Assembly (NCBI GenBank): GCA_018970145.1
Contig: JAGWWY010000002.1
Location: 390,019 to 454,018 of the forward strand
DNA from: Gammaproteobacteria bacterium
GTDB lineage: Bacteria > Pseudomonadota > Gammaproteobacteria > Steroidobacterales > Steroidobacteraceae
Reading direction: 5' to 3'
DNA: 64,000 bases
This document shows positions 29,513-37,947 of this stretch, piece after piece (positions within the stretch are counted from its first letter, which is position 1; every line of letters begins with the position of its first letter). The position numbers were made by a program, and so were the translations under genes. The notes below the pieces were generated by a model. The model did not search any database. It was not told the origin of the DNA and was given only the letters and a program-made list of their open reading frames with translations.

Positions 29513-31222
29513 TCACGGTTGATAGCGAATCGCCTTTGACGGGTTGCCGCGCGCGATGCACTCGCGTTGCGGCAACCCCTCGACGAACCACCAGAGATCG
29601 TCGCTGCTCTCCCCAGCAAGGCGTCTGGTGTTCGCCTCGAAACACGGCGCAAGCAGGTACTCGGGCACCAACAAGATGCGCCCCCTCGTATCGTCGGCAA
29701 GCCAACGCGCGGCATCCGCTACCTCCGCCGTGCCCTCTCGCCAACGCGCGTGCCCAAAGTTGGTCACTTCGCGATCGAGGTACAACAGGAATTGCTCTTT
29801 GTAGCCGACCAGCCCGAGCTCTCGCCCCGGCGGCAACTTCGCGAGCATGCCCTGCGTGAAACCCGAGGCAGATCGCTCGGCATTGATCTGCGGCGCGATG
29901 AACAGACCCCAATGCATCGTCAAACACGCGAGCACCAACGGCCAAGCGAGTAATGGTCTGCGCCACGTCGCAAAGATCCACAGCAGCGCGGCGACGATGG
30001 CGTAGCTGACGACGGGCCATACATGACCCAATTCGATCTCGGCCCAGGCACGCTCGACGCGGTCGATACCGAGCAGTCGACCGCCGACGAGCAGCCATGC
30101 GGGCACGACGAGCACGGCCGCCAGTACGCACGATGCACGTCGCACGCCCACGCGCCGATAAAGCTCGGGCAAATACGCCGACGCGGCCAAGGCCAACGCC
30201 GGGAGTGCGGGCAGGATGTAGACGCCCCGCTTGCCCGGGCTCAGGCTGAAAAAGACGATGAGCGAAATCGCCCAAGCAAGCGGCAGCAACGTCGCAGCGC
30301 GTCGCTCCGCAAAGTCCGCGCGCCAGCGCGGCACGAGCCACCAGAGCAGCAAACTCAAGGGTAACCACAGGACCGGTACGACCTCGAGCAGGAAGTAGTA
30401 CCAAGGCCGCAGGTGATGCCAAGCAGCGGTGTAACGGGTCACGGTCTGTTGGAACAACAACTCGTCGCGGTACGCCACCAACTCAGCGGATCCGGAATTC
30501 GCCACGTGCCAAAGCATCGGCGCGAGCCAAGCAGCCAAGACCAGCGCGAATGCGGCCAACGCCGCTAGACCAAAACGCCAATCCGCCGGCGATCGCGTCG
30601 GCGACGAACCCTGGGCGAAGATCGCAGGCTTGCGGAGCAACCACCACGCCAGTGGCCAAATGAGCAGTGTCAGGAAGCCGACCGCTTTGTCCATGACGCC
30701 CAGACCCGCCGCGATACCGCCGAGCACGACGAGGCTGAAGCTCGGCGAAATCAGCCAATGCCGCAGGAAAGCCCACAAGGCCAGTGTGCAGAAAAAAATC
30801 AGCGTAGCGTCGATCTGCGCGCCGCGCGTCGTGATCGTGAAGTGCAAGCTGCAAGCGAGAGTGACTGCCGCGAACAAGCCTGCCTCGCGCCCGTGCAAGC
30901 GCTTGGCAAGATCGTAGACGAGAACCAACGTGCCGAACGATGCGAACATCGACGGCAACAGAAACGACCAGCGCAAAGAACCGATGATCGAGTAAGCCGC
31001 TGCGATCATCCAAAAATGCAACGGTGGTTTATCTTGGTATAGATCGCCGCCCACACGGGGGAACAGCCAGTCGCCCGTTGCCACCATGTCGCGCGCAACC
31101 GAGGCAAAGCGCGGTTCGTCCGCCGGCCACGGATCGCGCAGACCGAATCCGGCCAGAATCAGCAGCACGAACCACAGCGCGATCCAGAGGAGATCCTGCG
31201 TCGTGGAGCGAGAAAGGATCAC
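29513..31222 (-). CDS. ArnT-like phospho-polyprenol sugar transferase (GT83/PMT family)
   Basis: Polytopic membrane glycosyltransferase of 569 residues. The N-terminal half has the pattern of ArnT/PMT enzymes: DPWPADEPRFASVARDM with acidic residues in the first periplasmic loop, then YQDKPPLHFW. These enzymes move a sugar from undecaprenyl phosphate to lipid A or another acceptor on the periplasmic side. The gene is the last of a leftward set with an lpxL-like gene, a GT2 and a LAB_N protein, so lipid A is the likely acceptor. No other arn genes are present, so the sugar need not be aminoarabinose. Its ATG overlaps the LAB_N stop. Confidence 0.85.
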   Translation of the reverse strand: MILSRSTTQDLLWIALWFVLLILAGFGLRDPWPADEPRFASVARDMVATGDWLFPRVGGDLYQDKPPLHFWMIAAAYSIIGSLRWSFLLPSMFASFGTLVLVYDLAKRLHGREAGLFAAVTLACSLHFTITTRGAQIDATLIFFCTLALWAFLRHWLISPSFSLVVLGGIAAGLGVMDKAVGFLTLLIWPLAWWLLRKPAIFAQGSSPTRSPADWRFGLAALAAFALVLAAWLAPMLWHVANSGSAELVAYRDELLFQQTVTRYTAAWHHLRPWYYFLLEVVPVLWLPLSLLLWWLVPRWRADFAERRAATLLPLAWAISLIVFFSLSPGKRGVYILPALPALALAASAYLPELYRRVGVRRASCVLAAVLVVPAWLLVGGRLLGIDRVERAWAEIELGHVWPVVSYAIVAALLWIFATWRRPLLAWPLVLACLTMHWGLFIAPQINAERSASGFTQGMLAKLPPGRELGLVGYKEQFLLYLDREVTNFGHARWREGTAEVADAARWLADDTRGRILLVPEYLLAPCFEANTRRLAGESSDDLWWFVEGLPQRECIARGNPSKAIRYQP

Positions 31223-31500
31223 GCGTCAGCCTGTTGCTTGCCCGCGCGGATCAAATAAAGATTCCGCAGATAGACCACCAGACCCAAGCCCTGCCCCGCG
31301 ATAAACACCGGGTCTTGCCGGTGGATCGCATAAGCGAGCAAGGTCACGCCACCGGCGAGACTGAAATACCAGAACGCCGTGGGAATGACGCTGCGCTTGA
31401 CGCGCTCGCTCGCCAACCACTGCACGAAGAATCGGGCCGAGAACAACGCTTGTCCTAGAAACCCGATCACGATCCAAAGTGTCGTATCGCTCGCCTGCAT
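31219..31500 (-). CDS. LAB_N (lipid-A-disaccharide synthase N-terminal domain) small membrane protein
   Basis: Protein of 93 residues with about three hydrophobic helices. It matches the pattern of the lipid-A-disaccharide synthase N-terminal (LAB_N) domain: an early GFLGQALFSARFFVQWLASER and later AFWYFSLAGG and QDPVFIAGQGLGLVVYLRNLYL. Free-standing LAB_N proteins usually sit beside GT2 and ArnT-like genes, as here. They may help a glycosyl carrier move or be used at the membrane; no reaction is known. The ATG at 31500 is immediately after the GT2 stop, and its stop overlaps the ArnT-like start. Confidence 0.82.
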   Translation of the reverse strand: MQASDTTLWIVIGFLGQALFSARFFVQWLASERVKRSVIPTAFWYFSLAGGVTLLAYAIHRQDPVFIAGQGLGLVVYLRNLYLIRAGKQQADA

Positions 31501-31501
31501 A

Positions 31502-32224
31502 TCATTCCTCTCGGATCTGAAGACCACTCTGATGGCGCCTTCGCAGCCACATCACACCAAAGATATCGACGATGCCGACCCATAAGCGATCGAACAAACC
31601 GTATTTGGACACACCGCGCTCGCGCGGCCGGTGGCGAACCGGCACCGACTTCACCCGACAACCCGCCCGTAAAAACAGTGCCGGGAGAAAACGATGCATG
31701 TGGTCAAAGCGCGGTAAATCCATGAACGCGTCGCGCTGCATCACTTTGATGCCACAGCCCGTGTCGGGCGTGCCATCACCGAGCAGGGTGCCACGAACAC
31801 CATTGGCAACGCGCGACTGAACATGCCGCAACCAGGTATCGCGCCGGGACGTTCGATTGCCCATGACGAGCTCGGCCGTATGTCGCTCGGCGTACAACGC
31901 CGGGATATCCGCCGGATCGTTCTGACCATCGCCATCGAGCGTGGCGATCCACGGCGCCCGCGCTGCGCGAACACCCGAACACACAGCGGCGCTCTGTCCA
32001 CTGCGAAACGAGTGTTTCAACAAGCGAATTTCACCAAGGCCCTCGCGTCTCGCCTGCAGTACGGCAGCCGCCGTCCCATCTGTACTGCCATCATCAACGA
32101 AAAGAATTTCGAAAGGCGTTGCCTTCAGCGCCACCGCGATCTCCCGTGCCAATGGGATGACGTTACCCTCTTCGTTGCAAACAGGGATGACGACAGAAAT
32201 CTCGGGCGTTGCGGAATCGCTCAT
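31502..32224 (-). CDS. GT2 family glycosyltransferase (polyprenyl-phosphate sugar transferase type)
   Basis: Family 2 glycosyltransferase of 240 residues, of the DPM1/ArnC-like type that charges polyprenyl phosphate with a sugar. The N-terminal VVIPVCNEEGNV, the FVDDGSTDGT motif, the ATLDGDGQNDPADI DxD-like region, and a late HRPRERGVSKYG segment are present. It lacks the C-terminal pair of membrane helices of full-length ArnC. Together with the ArnT-like and LAB_N genes it would supply the lipid-linked sugar. It follows the lpxL-like gene by 30 bp. Confidence 0.88.
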   Translation of the reverse strand: MSDSATPEISVVIPVCNEEGNVIPLAREIAVALKATPFEILFVDDGSTDGTAAAVLQARREGLGEIRLLKHSFRSGQSAAVCSGVRAARAPWIATLDGDGQNDPADIPALYAERHTAELVMGNRTSRRDTWLRHVQSRVANGVRGTLLGDGTPDTGCGIKVMQRDAFMDLPRFDHMHRFLPALFLRAGCRVKSVPVRHRPRERGVSKYGLFDRLWVGIVDIFGVMWLRRRHQSGLQIREE

Positions 32225-32254
32225 GGTTTTACTCGTTCAAAGTCAGACGCAAGG

Positions 32255-33142
32255 TCAAACGGACGCACTCGGCGCCTGCAAACGCCAACGCTTGTGCGAC
32301 CAGGGCCAATCTGCCGGCGCTTCACGAATCTGACGCTCGACGCGGCGCGCATACCTCTCGGTGAACTCACCTTCACTGAAGTTTTCGTCTGCGTGTGACA
32401 ACGACTCGAAGCGCACACGATAGCGACCACGACCAGTACGCTCGATCGCACAAAAAAAACTGGGGTAGCCGAGTCGCCGTACGAGAACTTCAGCACCCAT
32501 AAAGAAGGCCGACTCGCGATTCAGAAAACGCGTCCAGTAGCGACGATCACTCTCGACGGGCTCCTGATCAGCCACTAGCGCGATCAGCCTCGGTACCCGA
32601 CGACGTGCCAACACATCTCGAGTGAGCTTATCGGCTGGAATCAAACGCGCACCAAAACGACTGCGCAGCGCAAGCATCTCTCGGTCAGCCCACGGATTTT
32701 TCAGAGGTTTGTAGGCCACATCGAAGGGGTGTCCCAATCGACGCGAAATGGCGAGCAGGATCCACTCCCAATTGCATTGATGCGCCGCGAGCAATAGTGC
32801 CGGTGTGCCACCTTCGAGTGTGGCTTGCACCGCCTCGAGACCGACAAGCTCCATCCGCCGATCGAGCTCGGCGCCATCGAGAGTTGCGGACTTGATGATC
32901 TCGATCATCACATCCCCGTAGCCGCGGTAGTAATCGCCCTTGATGTGTTCGCGCGCTGCCGGATCGAGCTCGGGAAATGCCAACGCCAAGTTTTCGTCGA
33001 TGACCCGCGGTCGGTAAGGGAACACCTTGAGCGCCATGAAGGCGAAACCGCGGGAGAGCACATGCAAAGCCCGCATCGGCAGGCGCGAAATGGCGCGAAC
33101 CCACCAAGCTGGGATCGGAGCGGATGCGGACTCGGAGGCCAT
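32255..33142 (-). CDS. LpxL/HtrB-family lipid A acyltransferase
   Basis: Lysophospholipid-acyltransferase-fold enzyme of the LpxL/LpxM family, about 295 residues, predicted to add a secondary acyl chain to lipid A at the inner membrane. The catalytic H-x4-E motif is HQCNWE, with later conserved VADQEPVESDRRYWTRFLNRESAFF. It begins the leftward lipid A operon. The start was set at the ATG at 33142, leaving 35 bp to the divergent phosphatase gene; an in-frame ATG at 33166 would leave only 11 bp. Which acyl position it serves cannot be told from sequence. Confidence 0.88.
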   Translation of the reverse strand: MASESASAPIPAWWVRAISRLPMRALHVLSRGFAFMALKVFPYRPRVIDENLALAFPELDPAAREHIKGDYYRGYGDVMIEIIKSATLDGAELDRRMELVGLEAVQATLEGGTPALLLAAHQCNWEWILLAISRRLGHPFDVAYKPLKNPWADREMLALRSRFGARLIPADKLTRDVLARRRVPRLIALVADQEPVESDRRYWTRFLNRESAFFMGAEVLVRRLGYPSFFCAIERTGRGRYRVRFESLSHADENFSEGEFTERYARRVERQIREAPADWPWSHKRWRLQAPSASV

Positions 33143-33177
33143 TTCGGTCGCGAGTTTACCGTACAATTCGCGCGAGC

Positions 33178-33864
33178 ATGAGCACGCTTTTCCTAGTCCG
33201 GCACGGCCAGGCCAGCTTCGGCAGCGAGAACTACGATCGACTCTCCCCGCTTGGCGTTCAACAAACGCACCACCTGCGCGATCACTTCGTCGAAAACGCG
33301 GTCGAACTACACGGAATTTTTAGCGGCCGACTGCAGCGCCAACGCACGACGGCCGACATCCTAGCCGGCCCATCGCAGCGAACGGTCGCCGTCTCGGCTG
33401 CCTTCGACGAGTACGATGCGCACCGCCTGATGCAACATTACGCAGATATGACGGGCGAGCCTTTGCAGTCGCTGCAGGGCACATCGCAACGGCTCGAGCC
33501 ACGCATCTTTCAACAACACCTCGAGAAGGTGAGTCGTGCTTGGGTTGCAGAGCAAATCGCAGCACCCGAGCTCGAGTCGTGGAAGAGCTTTCGTGCTCGC
33601 GTCGGTCGCGGCATCGATGACATCACGACCCAGACGCCACGGAGTCAGAATGTCGCCGTCGCCACCTCGGCGGGCGTGATCGGTGCGGCGATCGCGCATG
33701 TCTTAGGACTCGAAGATTTCGCGGCGCTGCAACTGTCCTACGTGGTCCTGAACTCTGCTGTCACGCGGATCGAATTCGATGGCAGACGCCGCACCCTCTC
33801 CTCTTTCAACAGCACGTCACACCTTGAGCGCGCGGGTCGCCGCGAACTACTAACCTATCTCTAG
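33178..33864 (+). CDS. Histidine phosphatase family protein (phosphoglycerate-mutase-like)
   Basis: Protein of 228 residues. The N-terminal LVRHGQASFG motif holds the phospho-accepting His of the histidine phosphatase superfamily, and a later VATSAGVIGAAIAHVLG corresponds to the second catalytic region, though the usual SHG is replaced by TSAG here, which may mean altered chemistry. The substrate is unknown. The ATG at 33178 gives the conserved N-terminus. It overlaps the 3' end of the convergent saccharopine-dehydrogenase-like gene by 4 bp. Confidence 0.85.
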   Translation: MSTLFLVRHGQASFGSENYDRLSPLGVQQTHHLRDHFVENAVELHGIFSGRLQRQRTTADILAGPSQRTVAVSAAFDEYDAHRLMQHYADMTGEPLQSLQGTSQRLEPRIFQQHLEKVSRAWVAEQIAAPELESWKSFRARVGRGIDDITTQTPRSQNVAVATSAGVIGAAIAHVLGLEDFAALQLSYVVLNSAVTRIEFDGRRRTLSSFNSTSHLERAGRRELLTYL

Positions 33865-34943
33865 GCCCTGCCGGTCGAGCCGGCGGTGTGGTACAGCCCA
33901 CCGGTGCGTGTCGCGAAAAATCGTGCGAGTGGAATTTCTTCCTGTTTCAGAAAACCCTGTGTCGGTAACAAGCCCTCACGCACCATCTCGATGATCGCCA
34001 CGACCGAGGCCGAGGTCGTCCAGGCGATCGCGGTGCGCGAGCGTCCCTGAATCTCGATCGGCCGATATGCGCGAACAAACTCGCGCCGCTGCAATCGCCC
34101 GTCCGCCCAGCCCTCAGCTGCGGCGTGCAAGTAAACGACATCCGCATCGACAGGCGGCTTGGCATTGGCAAGGATTTGACCCGCGAGATCACGTCGCTCG
34201 CGCATCAAAAGTTCGTGGAAGAAAAAATTCATCAGCTGCACATGACCCGGATAGCGCATAGTTTTGTAGTCGAGATTGGCGACTCGACCCTCGAAGGTCT
34301 CGCACATCGTCCCGAGACCGCCCGAAGTCGTAAACGCCTCAAGCTGCATGCCGTCGATGTAGAGTGTTTCGATCCACTCCATGGCACTGACGGTCTTACG
34401 CACGCCCTCTTCGATGACTTCGCAATCGTTGAGATATTCATTGACCACGCCTTCGGGTGACCAATTGAAGGCATAACCGAGCAAACCCGTCGGATTTTGC
34501 GGTAATGCACCGACTCGCAAGCGGATTGAGCGTACACGCTCGAACTGATTGGCGAGATCCGCGCCAACGATCCCGATGAATCCCGGTGCCAGCCCACATT
34601 GCGGCGCCATCAGGGCGCGCGAAGATGCTGCCAGAGTTCGAATGTGCTGCGTCGTCGGCACATCCTCGGTGAGATCGAAGTAGTGGATACCGAGCTCATG
34701 TGCACAGCTCGCCACGCCTCGATTGAGCGCGTAAGGCAAGCACGACAACACGGCATGCTGCTCCGACAAGGCGCGTCGCAAGGCAGCGCCATCAGCTACG
34801 TCGACGATCTCGGCCTGCAACGTGGGCGTCTTGACGGGTCGCCCGTCAATCGGTGTGACGACAAACCCGGACCCCTGCAACAACTCGGCGGCCAGATGAC
34901 CGACCTTACCGAGACCCAAAACAGCGACTTTTTCGATGCTCAT
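33861..34943 (-). CDS. Saccharopine dehydrogenase-like / lysine 6-dehydrogenase-like protein
   Basis: NAD(P)-dependent oxidoreductase of 360 residues. The N-terminal Rossmann motif is VLGLGKVGHLAAELL, and the HYFDLTEDVPTTQHI and MAPQCGLAPGFIGIVG segments are typical of the saccharopine dehydrogenase superfamily, close to bacterial lysine 6-dehydrogenase. It lies 10 bp downstream of an ALDH7-type semialdehyde dehydrogenase gene. Together they would turn lysine into aminoadipate semialdehyde and then 2-aminoadipate. True saccharopine reductase activity is an alternative. Confidence 0.8.
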   Translation of the reverse strand: MSIEKVAVLGLGKVGHLAAELLQGSGFVVTPIDGRPVKTPTLQAEIVDVADGAALRRALSEQHAVLSCLPYALNRGVASCAHELGIHYFDLTEDVPTTQHIRTLAASSRALMAPQCGLAPGFIGIVGADLANQFERVRSIRLRVGALPQNPTGLLGYAFNWSPEGVVNEYLNDCEVIEEGVRKTVSAMEWIETLYIDGMQLEAFTTSGGLGTMCETFEGRVANLDYKTMRYPGHVQLMNFFFHELLMRERRDLAGQILANAKPPVDADVVYLHAAAEGWADGRLQRREFVRAYRPIEIQGRSRTAIAWTTSASVVAIIEMVREGLLPTQGFLKQEEIPLARFFATRTGGLYHTAGSTGRA

Positions 34944-34953
34944 CCGCCCGCTC

Positions 34954-36450
34954 TCAAATATCGAAGGTCACGCCCTGCGCGAGCGGCAGATCACGTGAGT
35001 AGTTGATCGTCGCGGTTTGCCGACGCATATATCCTTTCCACGAGTCCGAGCCGCTTTCGCGACCGCCGCCCGTCTCCTTTTCGCCGCCAAAAGCGCCACC
35101 GATCTCCGCACCTGAAGGACCAATGTTGACATTGGCAATTCCACAATCAGAGCCCGAAGCGGCCACGAACTGTTCCGCCTCACGCAGATCAAGCGTGAAG
35201 ATGCACGAGGACAAACCCTGCGGCACTGCGTTTTGCATCGCGATCGCATCCTCGAATTGCTCGTACGTCACCACGTACAGAATCGGCGCGAACGTCTCCT
35301 CGTGCATGACCGCGGTTTGCGCGGGCATCGCGACGATCGCGGGATGCACATAGGTGCCACCCGCAGGCACGCCATCGATCACCGTGCCACCGCCCCAGAC
35401 GTCGCCACCCTCGGCACGCGCACGCTCGAGTGCCGCGTTCATACGCGCAAGAGCCGCCGTATCGATGAGCGGACCGAGCAAGGTTGTTTTGTCGCGCGGA
35501 TCACCGATGCGAAGAGACGAGATCGCTTGCTTCAAACGTGCAATCAAAGAATCACGAACCGAGCGATGCACGATCAAACGTCGCAGCGTCGTACAGCGCT
35601 GCCCCGACGTGCCGATGGCCGAGAAGACGATCGCCCGGACCGCCAGATCAAGATCGGCGGACGGTGTGACGATCATGGCACTATTGCCGCCCAGCTCGAG
35701 AATGCTGCGACCAAATCGCGCCGCGACGATCGGTCCTACGATCCGCCCCATGCGCGTGGAGCCCGTCGCAGAGACGATCGCGACCCCTTTCGAGCGCGCG
35801 AGCGCCTCACCCTGCTCAGCACCGCCCATCACGAGCTGCACGAGCCCCGCGGGCGCATCAGCACCGAAGCGCTCCAGTGCACGCGCGAGGATGCCCATCG
35901 TGGCAAGTGCGGTCAGCGGCGTTTTATCCGACGGTTTCCAGATCACCGGATCGCCGCACACCAGTGCGAGTGCCGCGTTCCAACACCAGACGGCGACCGG
36001 AAAGTTGAACGCCGAAATCACGGCGCAAGGTCCCATCGGATGCCAAGTTTCCATCATGCGATGACCGGGGCGTTCTGAAGCGATCGTCAGGCCGTGCAAC
36101 TGACGCGAGAGACCGACGGCAAAATCGCAAATGTCGATCATCTCCTGCACTTCGCCCTGACCCTCGGAAACGATCTTGCCCGCCTCGAGCGTCACCAAGG
36201 CCGACAAGGCCTCTTTGTCGCGCCGTAGTTCTTCCCCAAAAAGTCGTATGAGCTCGCCGCGACGCGGTGCAGGCAGGTTACGCCAAAGACGAAAAGCCGC
36301 TTGCGCGCGTTCAATCGCCGCCTCGACATCGGACAATTCGGTGATCGGTACTTCGCCGATTTTTTTGCCATCGATCGGCGAATGACTGGTGAGTGTGCTG
36401 ACCGGATTCATGCAGAGCTGCCCCGAAATTCTTGGTTCTGATGAAGCCAT
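34954..36450 (-). CDS. Aldehyde dehydrogenase, ALDH7 type (probable L-aminoadipate-semialdehyde dehydrogenase)
   Basis: NAD-dependent aldehyde dehydrogenase of 498 residues. The active-site Cys is in GTSGQRCTTLRRL; the RCTTxRRL pattern is characteristic of the ALDH7 (antiquitin) group. The conserved Glu is in LELGGNSAMIV. The C-terminal part FGGEKETGGGRESGSDSWK fits the same group. The ATG at 36450 was preferred because the longer frame runs into the upstream photolyase gene; another ATG at 36411 is possible. Its partner downstream is the lysine-dehydrogenase-like gene. Confidence 0.9.
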   Translation of the reverse strand: MASSEPRISGQLCMNPVSTLTSHSPIDGKKIGEVPITELSDVEAAIERAQAAFRLWRNLPAPRRGELIRLFGEELRRDKEALSALVTLEAGKIVSEGQGEVQEMIDICDFAVGLSRQLHGLTIASERPGHRMMETWHPMGPCAVISAFNFPVAVWCWNAALALVCGDPVIWKPSDKTPLTALATMGILARALERFGADAPAGLVQLVMGGAEQGEALARSKGVAIVSATGSTRMGRIVGPIVAARFGRSILELGGNSAMIVTPSADLDLAVRAIVFSAIGTSGQRCTTLRRLIVHRSVRDSLIARLKQAISSLRIGDPRDKTTLLGPLIDTAALARMNAALERARAEGGDVWGGGTVIDGVPAGGTYVHPAIVAMPAQTAVMHEETFAPILYVVTYEQFEDAIAMQNAVPQGLSSCIFTLDLREAEQFVAASGSDCGIANVNIGPSGAEIGGAFGGEKETGGGRESGSDSWKGYMRRQTATINYSRDLPLAQGVTFDI

Positions 36451-36463
36451 TATGAAGGATCGG

Positions 36464-37780
36464 CTAGCCTCCGAGCCATAAACGCCGGTAAGCCCCGTCG
36501 ACATCGTACTGGCGTGCTTGCCGATCCGGGTCGAAACGCCGGCCGACGCGCGGATCAGTCCCGCGGCCGCTGACATAGAGCCAATTACCCTGATTGCTGT
36601 AGATGTCGAAGTCGACGAGTTGATGCTCGAACCATGCCGCACCCGCGCGCCAATCACCCGGCTGATCGTGCACCAGATAGCTGGCGACGTTTTGGCGCAA
36701 CCGATTGGACAGGTAACCCGTCAGTGCGAGTTCACGCATACCGGCGTCGATAAAACGCTCGCCTGTCGCTCCCTTGCACCATTGCAGGAACGCCGATCGA
36801 TCGTGCCTCGGTACACCCTGCGAACTCAAACCACCAGCGCGGTAGAGATGCTGACCGTGCTGCAAGTGCAGCAGCCGAAAATAATCGCGCCACAACAGCT
36901 CAAACCAAATCCAATAGGTGCTTTCATTGGCGCCATGCAAGGCTTCATGCGCGCGGAGCGCCTCAAAGACGCGACGGGGCGAGACTGCGCCACTCGCGAG
37001 CCACGGCGAAAACTTGGTGGAATAGTCCAAACCAACCAGCCCATTACGAGTGATCTTGTAAGTTTGCGGCTTGTCGCTCCCGAAGTAGTCTTGCAAGAAC
37101 GCGAGCGCCGCTGATTCACCACCGCGACACCGATCGCTCGAGTAGGGAAACGCCGAGCGCGAATCGACGGTAACAACACCCACACCCAATGCCGCCTCGA
37201 TATCGAACTCACTCAGCGCCGCATCCGGCGGCGGTGGCAGCCTCGCGGGCGCGGCAATCGTGGGGCGCGGCGATATCTGTGCCTTCTCGACTGACTCCCG
37301 AAATCGCGTAAAGACTCTCGGTAGTTGCTCGACCTTGAAAGGCAGGTCATTCGGCTCAAGCAACGACGACTGCCAATGCGTACGAACATCGAGACCCGCC
37401 GCGCGCAAGGCCGTCACATCGGCCTCTTCTTCCGGGGCCGCGATCTGCTCGCAATGAATTTGCTGGATCCCCAAGCGCCGCGCATGGTCGATGAGCAGCT
37501 CGATGCCGCCACCTGACAGTACCGCGACGTGCTGCGGATGATCCCCACTTTGATAACCAGCCAATCGTGACCGCAGATCCTTCAAGGTGTCGGCGAGCAC
37601 GCGACGTCGATGCAGACCCATACGCCGATCGGCAAACGGAAGCCAAGAGCTCGGTCTATCGTGTCGCGCATCGTGCAGATAAACGAGTGCCAGTTCACTC
37701 GCCTCGCTTGCGACGGCCATCAGACCGGGCTGATCGTGCAAACGCAGATCGTGACGAAACCAGTAGAGCGCGCGGGTCAT
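36464..37780 (-). CDS. Cryptochrome/photolyase, DASH family
   Basis: Flavoprotein of 438 residues. The N-terminal domain starts ALYWFRHDLRLHDQPGL. The segment LPFKVEQLPRVFTRFRESVE and later STYWIWFELLWRDYFRLL are characteristic of the CRY-DASH group rather than class I CPD photolyases. The C-terminal FAD domain carries the DYSTKFSPWLASG and HQLVDFDIYSNQGNW motifs. CRY-DASH proteins repair pyrimidine dimers in single-stranded DNA. The ATG at 37780 overlaps the DUF2256 stop. Confidence 0.92.
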   Translation of the reverse strand: MTRALYWFRHDLRLHDQPGLMAVASEASELALVYLHDARHDRPSSWLPFADRRMGLHRRRVLADTLKDLRSRLAGYQSGDHPQHVAVLSGGGIELLIDHARRLGIQQIHCEQIAAPEEEADVTALRAAGLDVRTHWQSSLLEPNDLPFKVEQLPRVFTRFRESVEKAQISPRPTIAAPARLPPPPDAALSEFDIEAALGVGVVTVDSRSAFPYSSDRCRGGESAALAFLQDYFGSDKPQTYKITRNGLVGLDYSTKFSPWLASGAVSPRRVFEALRAHEALHGANESTYWIWFELLWRDYFRLLHLQHGQHLYRAGGLSSQGVPRHDRSAFLQWCKGATGERFIDAGMRELALTGYLSNRLRQNVASYLVHDQPGDWRAGAAWFEHQLVDFDIYSNQGNWLYVSGRGTDPRVGRRFDPDRQARQYDVDGAYRRLWLGG

Positions 37781-37947
37781 GGACTCGCCGGCGCGCGTCG
37801 ACACCGCTCGGAGCAATATTTCACGGTGTCCCAATTCTTCGCCCACGACTTACGCCAGACCATTTCTCGGTTGCAATGCGCACAGAGTTTGCGTGGCAAC
37901 GCGGCTTTGTTGCCGCGGAAGCTTTCTTTGGTCAACGATCTCGTCAA
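37777..37947 (-). CDS. DUF2256 small zinc-ribbon-like protein (cryptochrome-associated)
   Basis: Small protein with the DUF2256 pattern: LCAHCNREMVWRKSWAKNWDTVKYCSERCRR, which places four cysteines in two pairs for a probable zinc site (here named as key residues C-x2-C and C-x3-C with the central WRK and W-D-VKYC). It sits directly before the CRY-DASH gene, the usual place for this family. The start is uncertain: a TTG at 37947 overlaps the upstream stop, a TTG at 37935 lies just after it, and an ATG at 37989 would overlap the upstream gene by 46 bp. Function unknown. Confidence 0.78.
   Translation of the reverse strand: MTRSLTKESFRGNKAALPRKLCAHCNREMVWRKSWAKNWDTVKYCSERCRRAPASP

Noticed and set aside
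29502..30422. 306-codon open frame within the ArnT-like gene in another frame
   Set aside because: It is Ala/Arg-rich without motifs, while the 569-residue frame has the family signature over its whole length.
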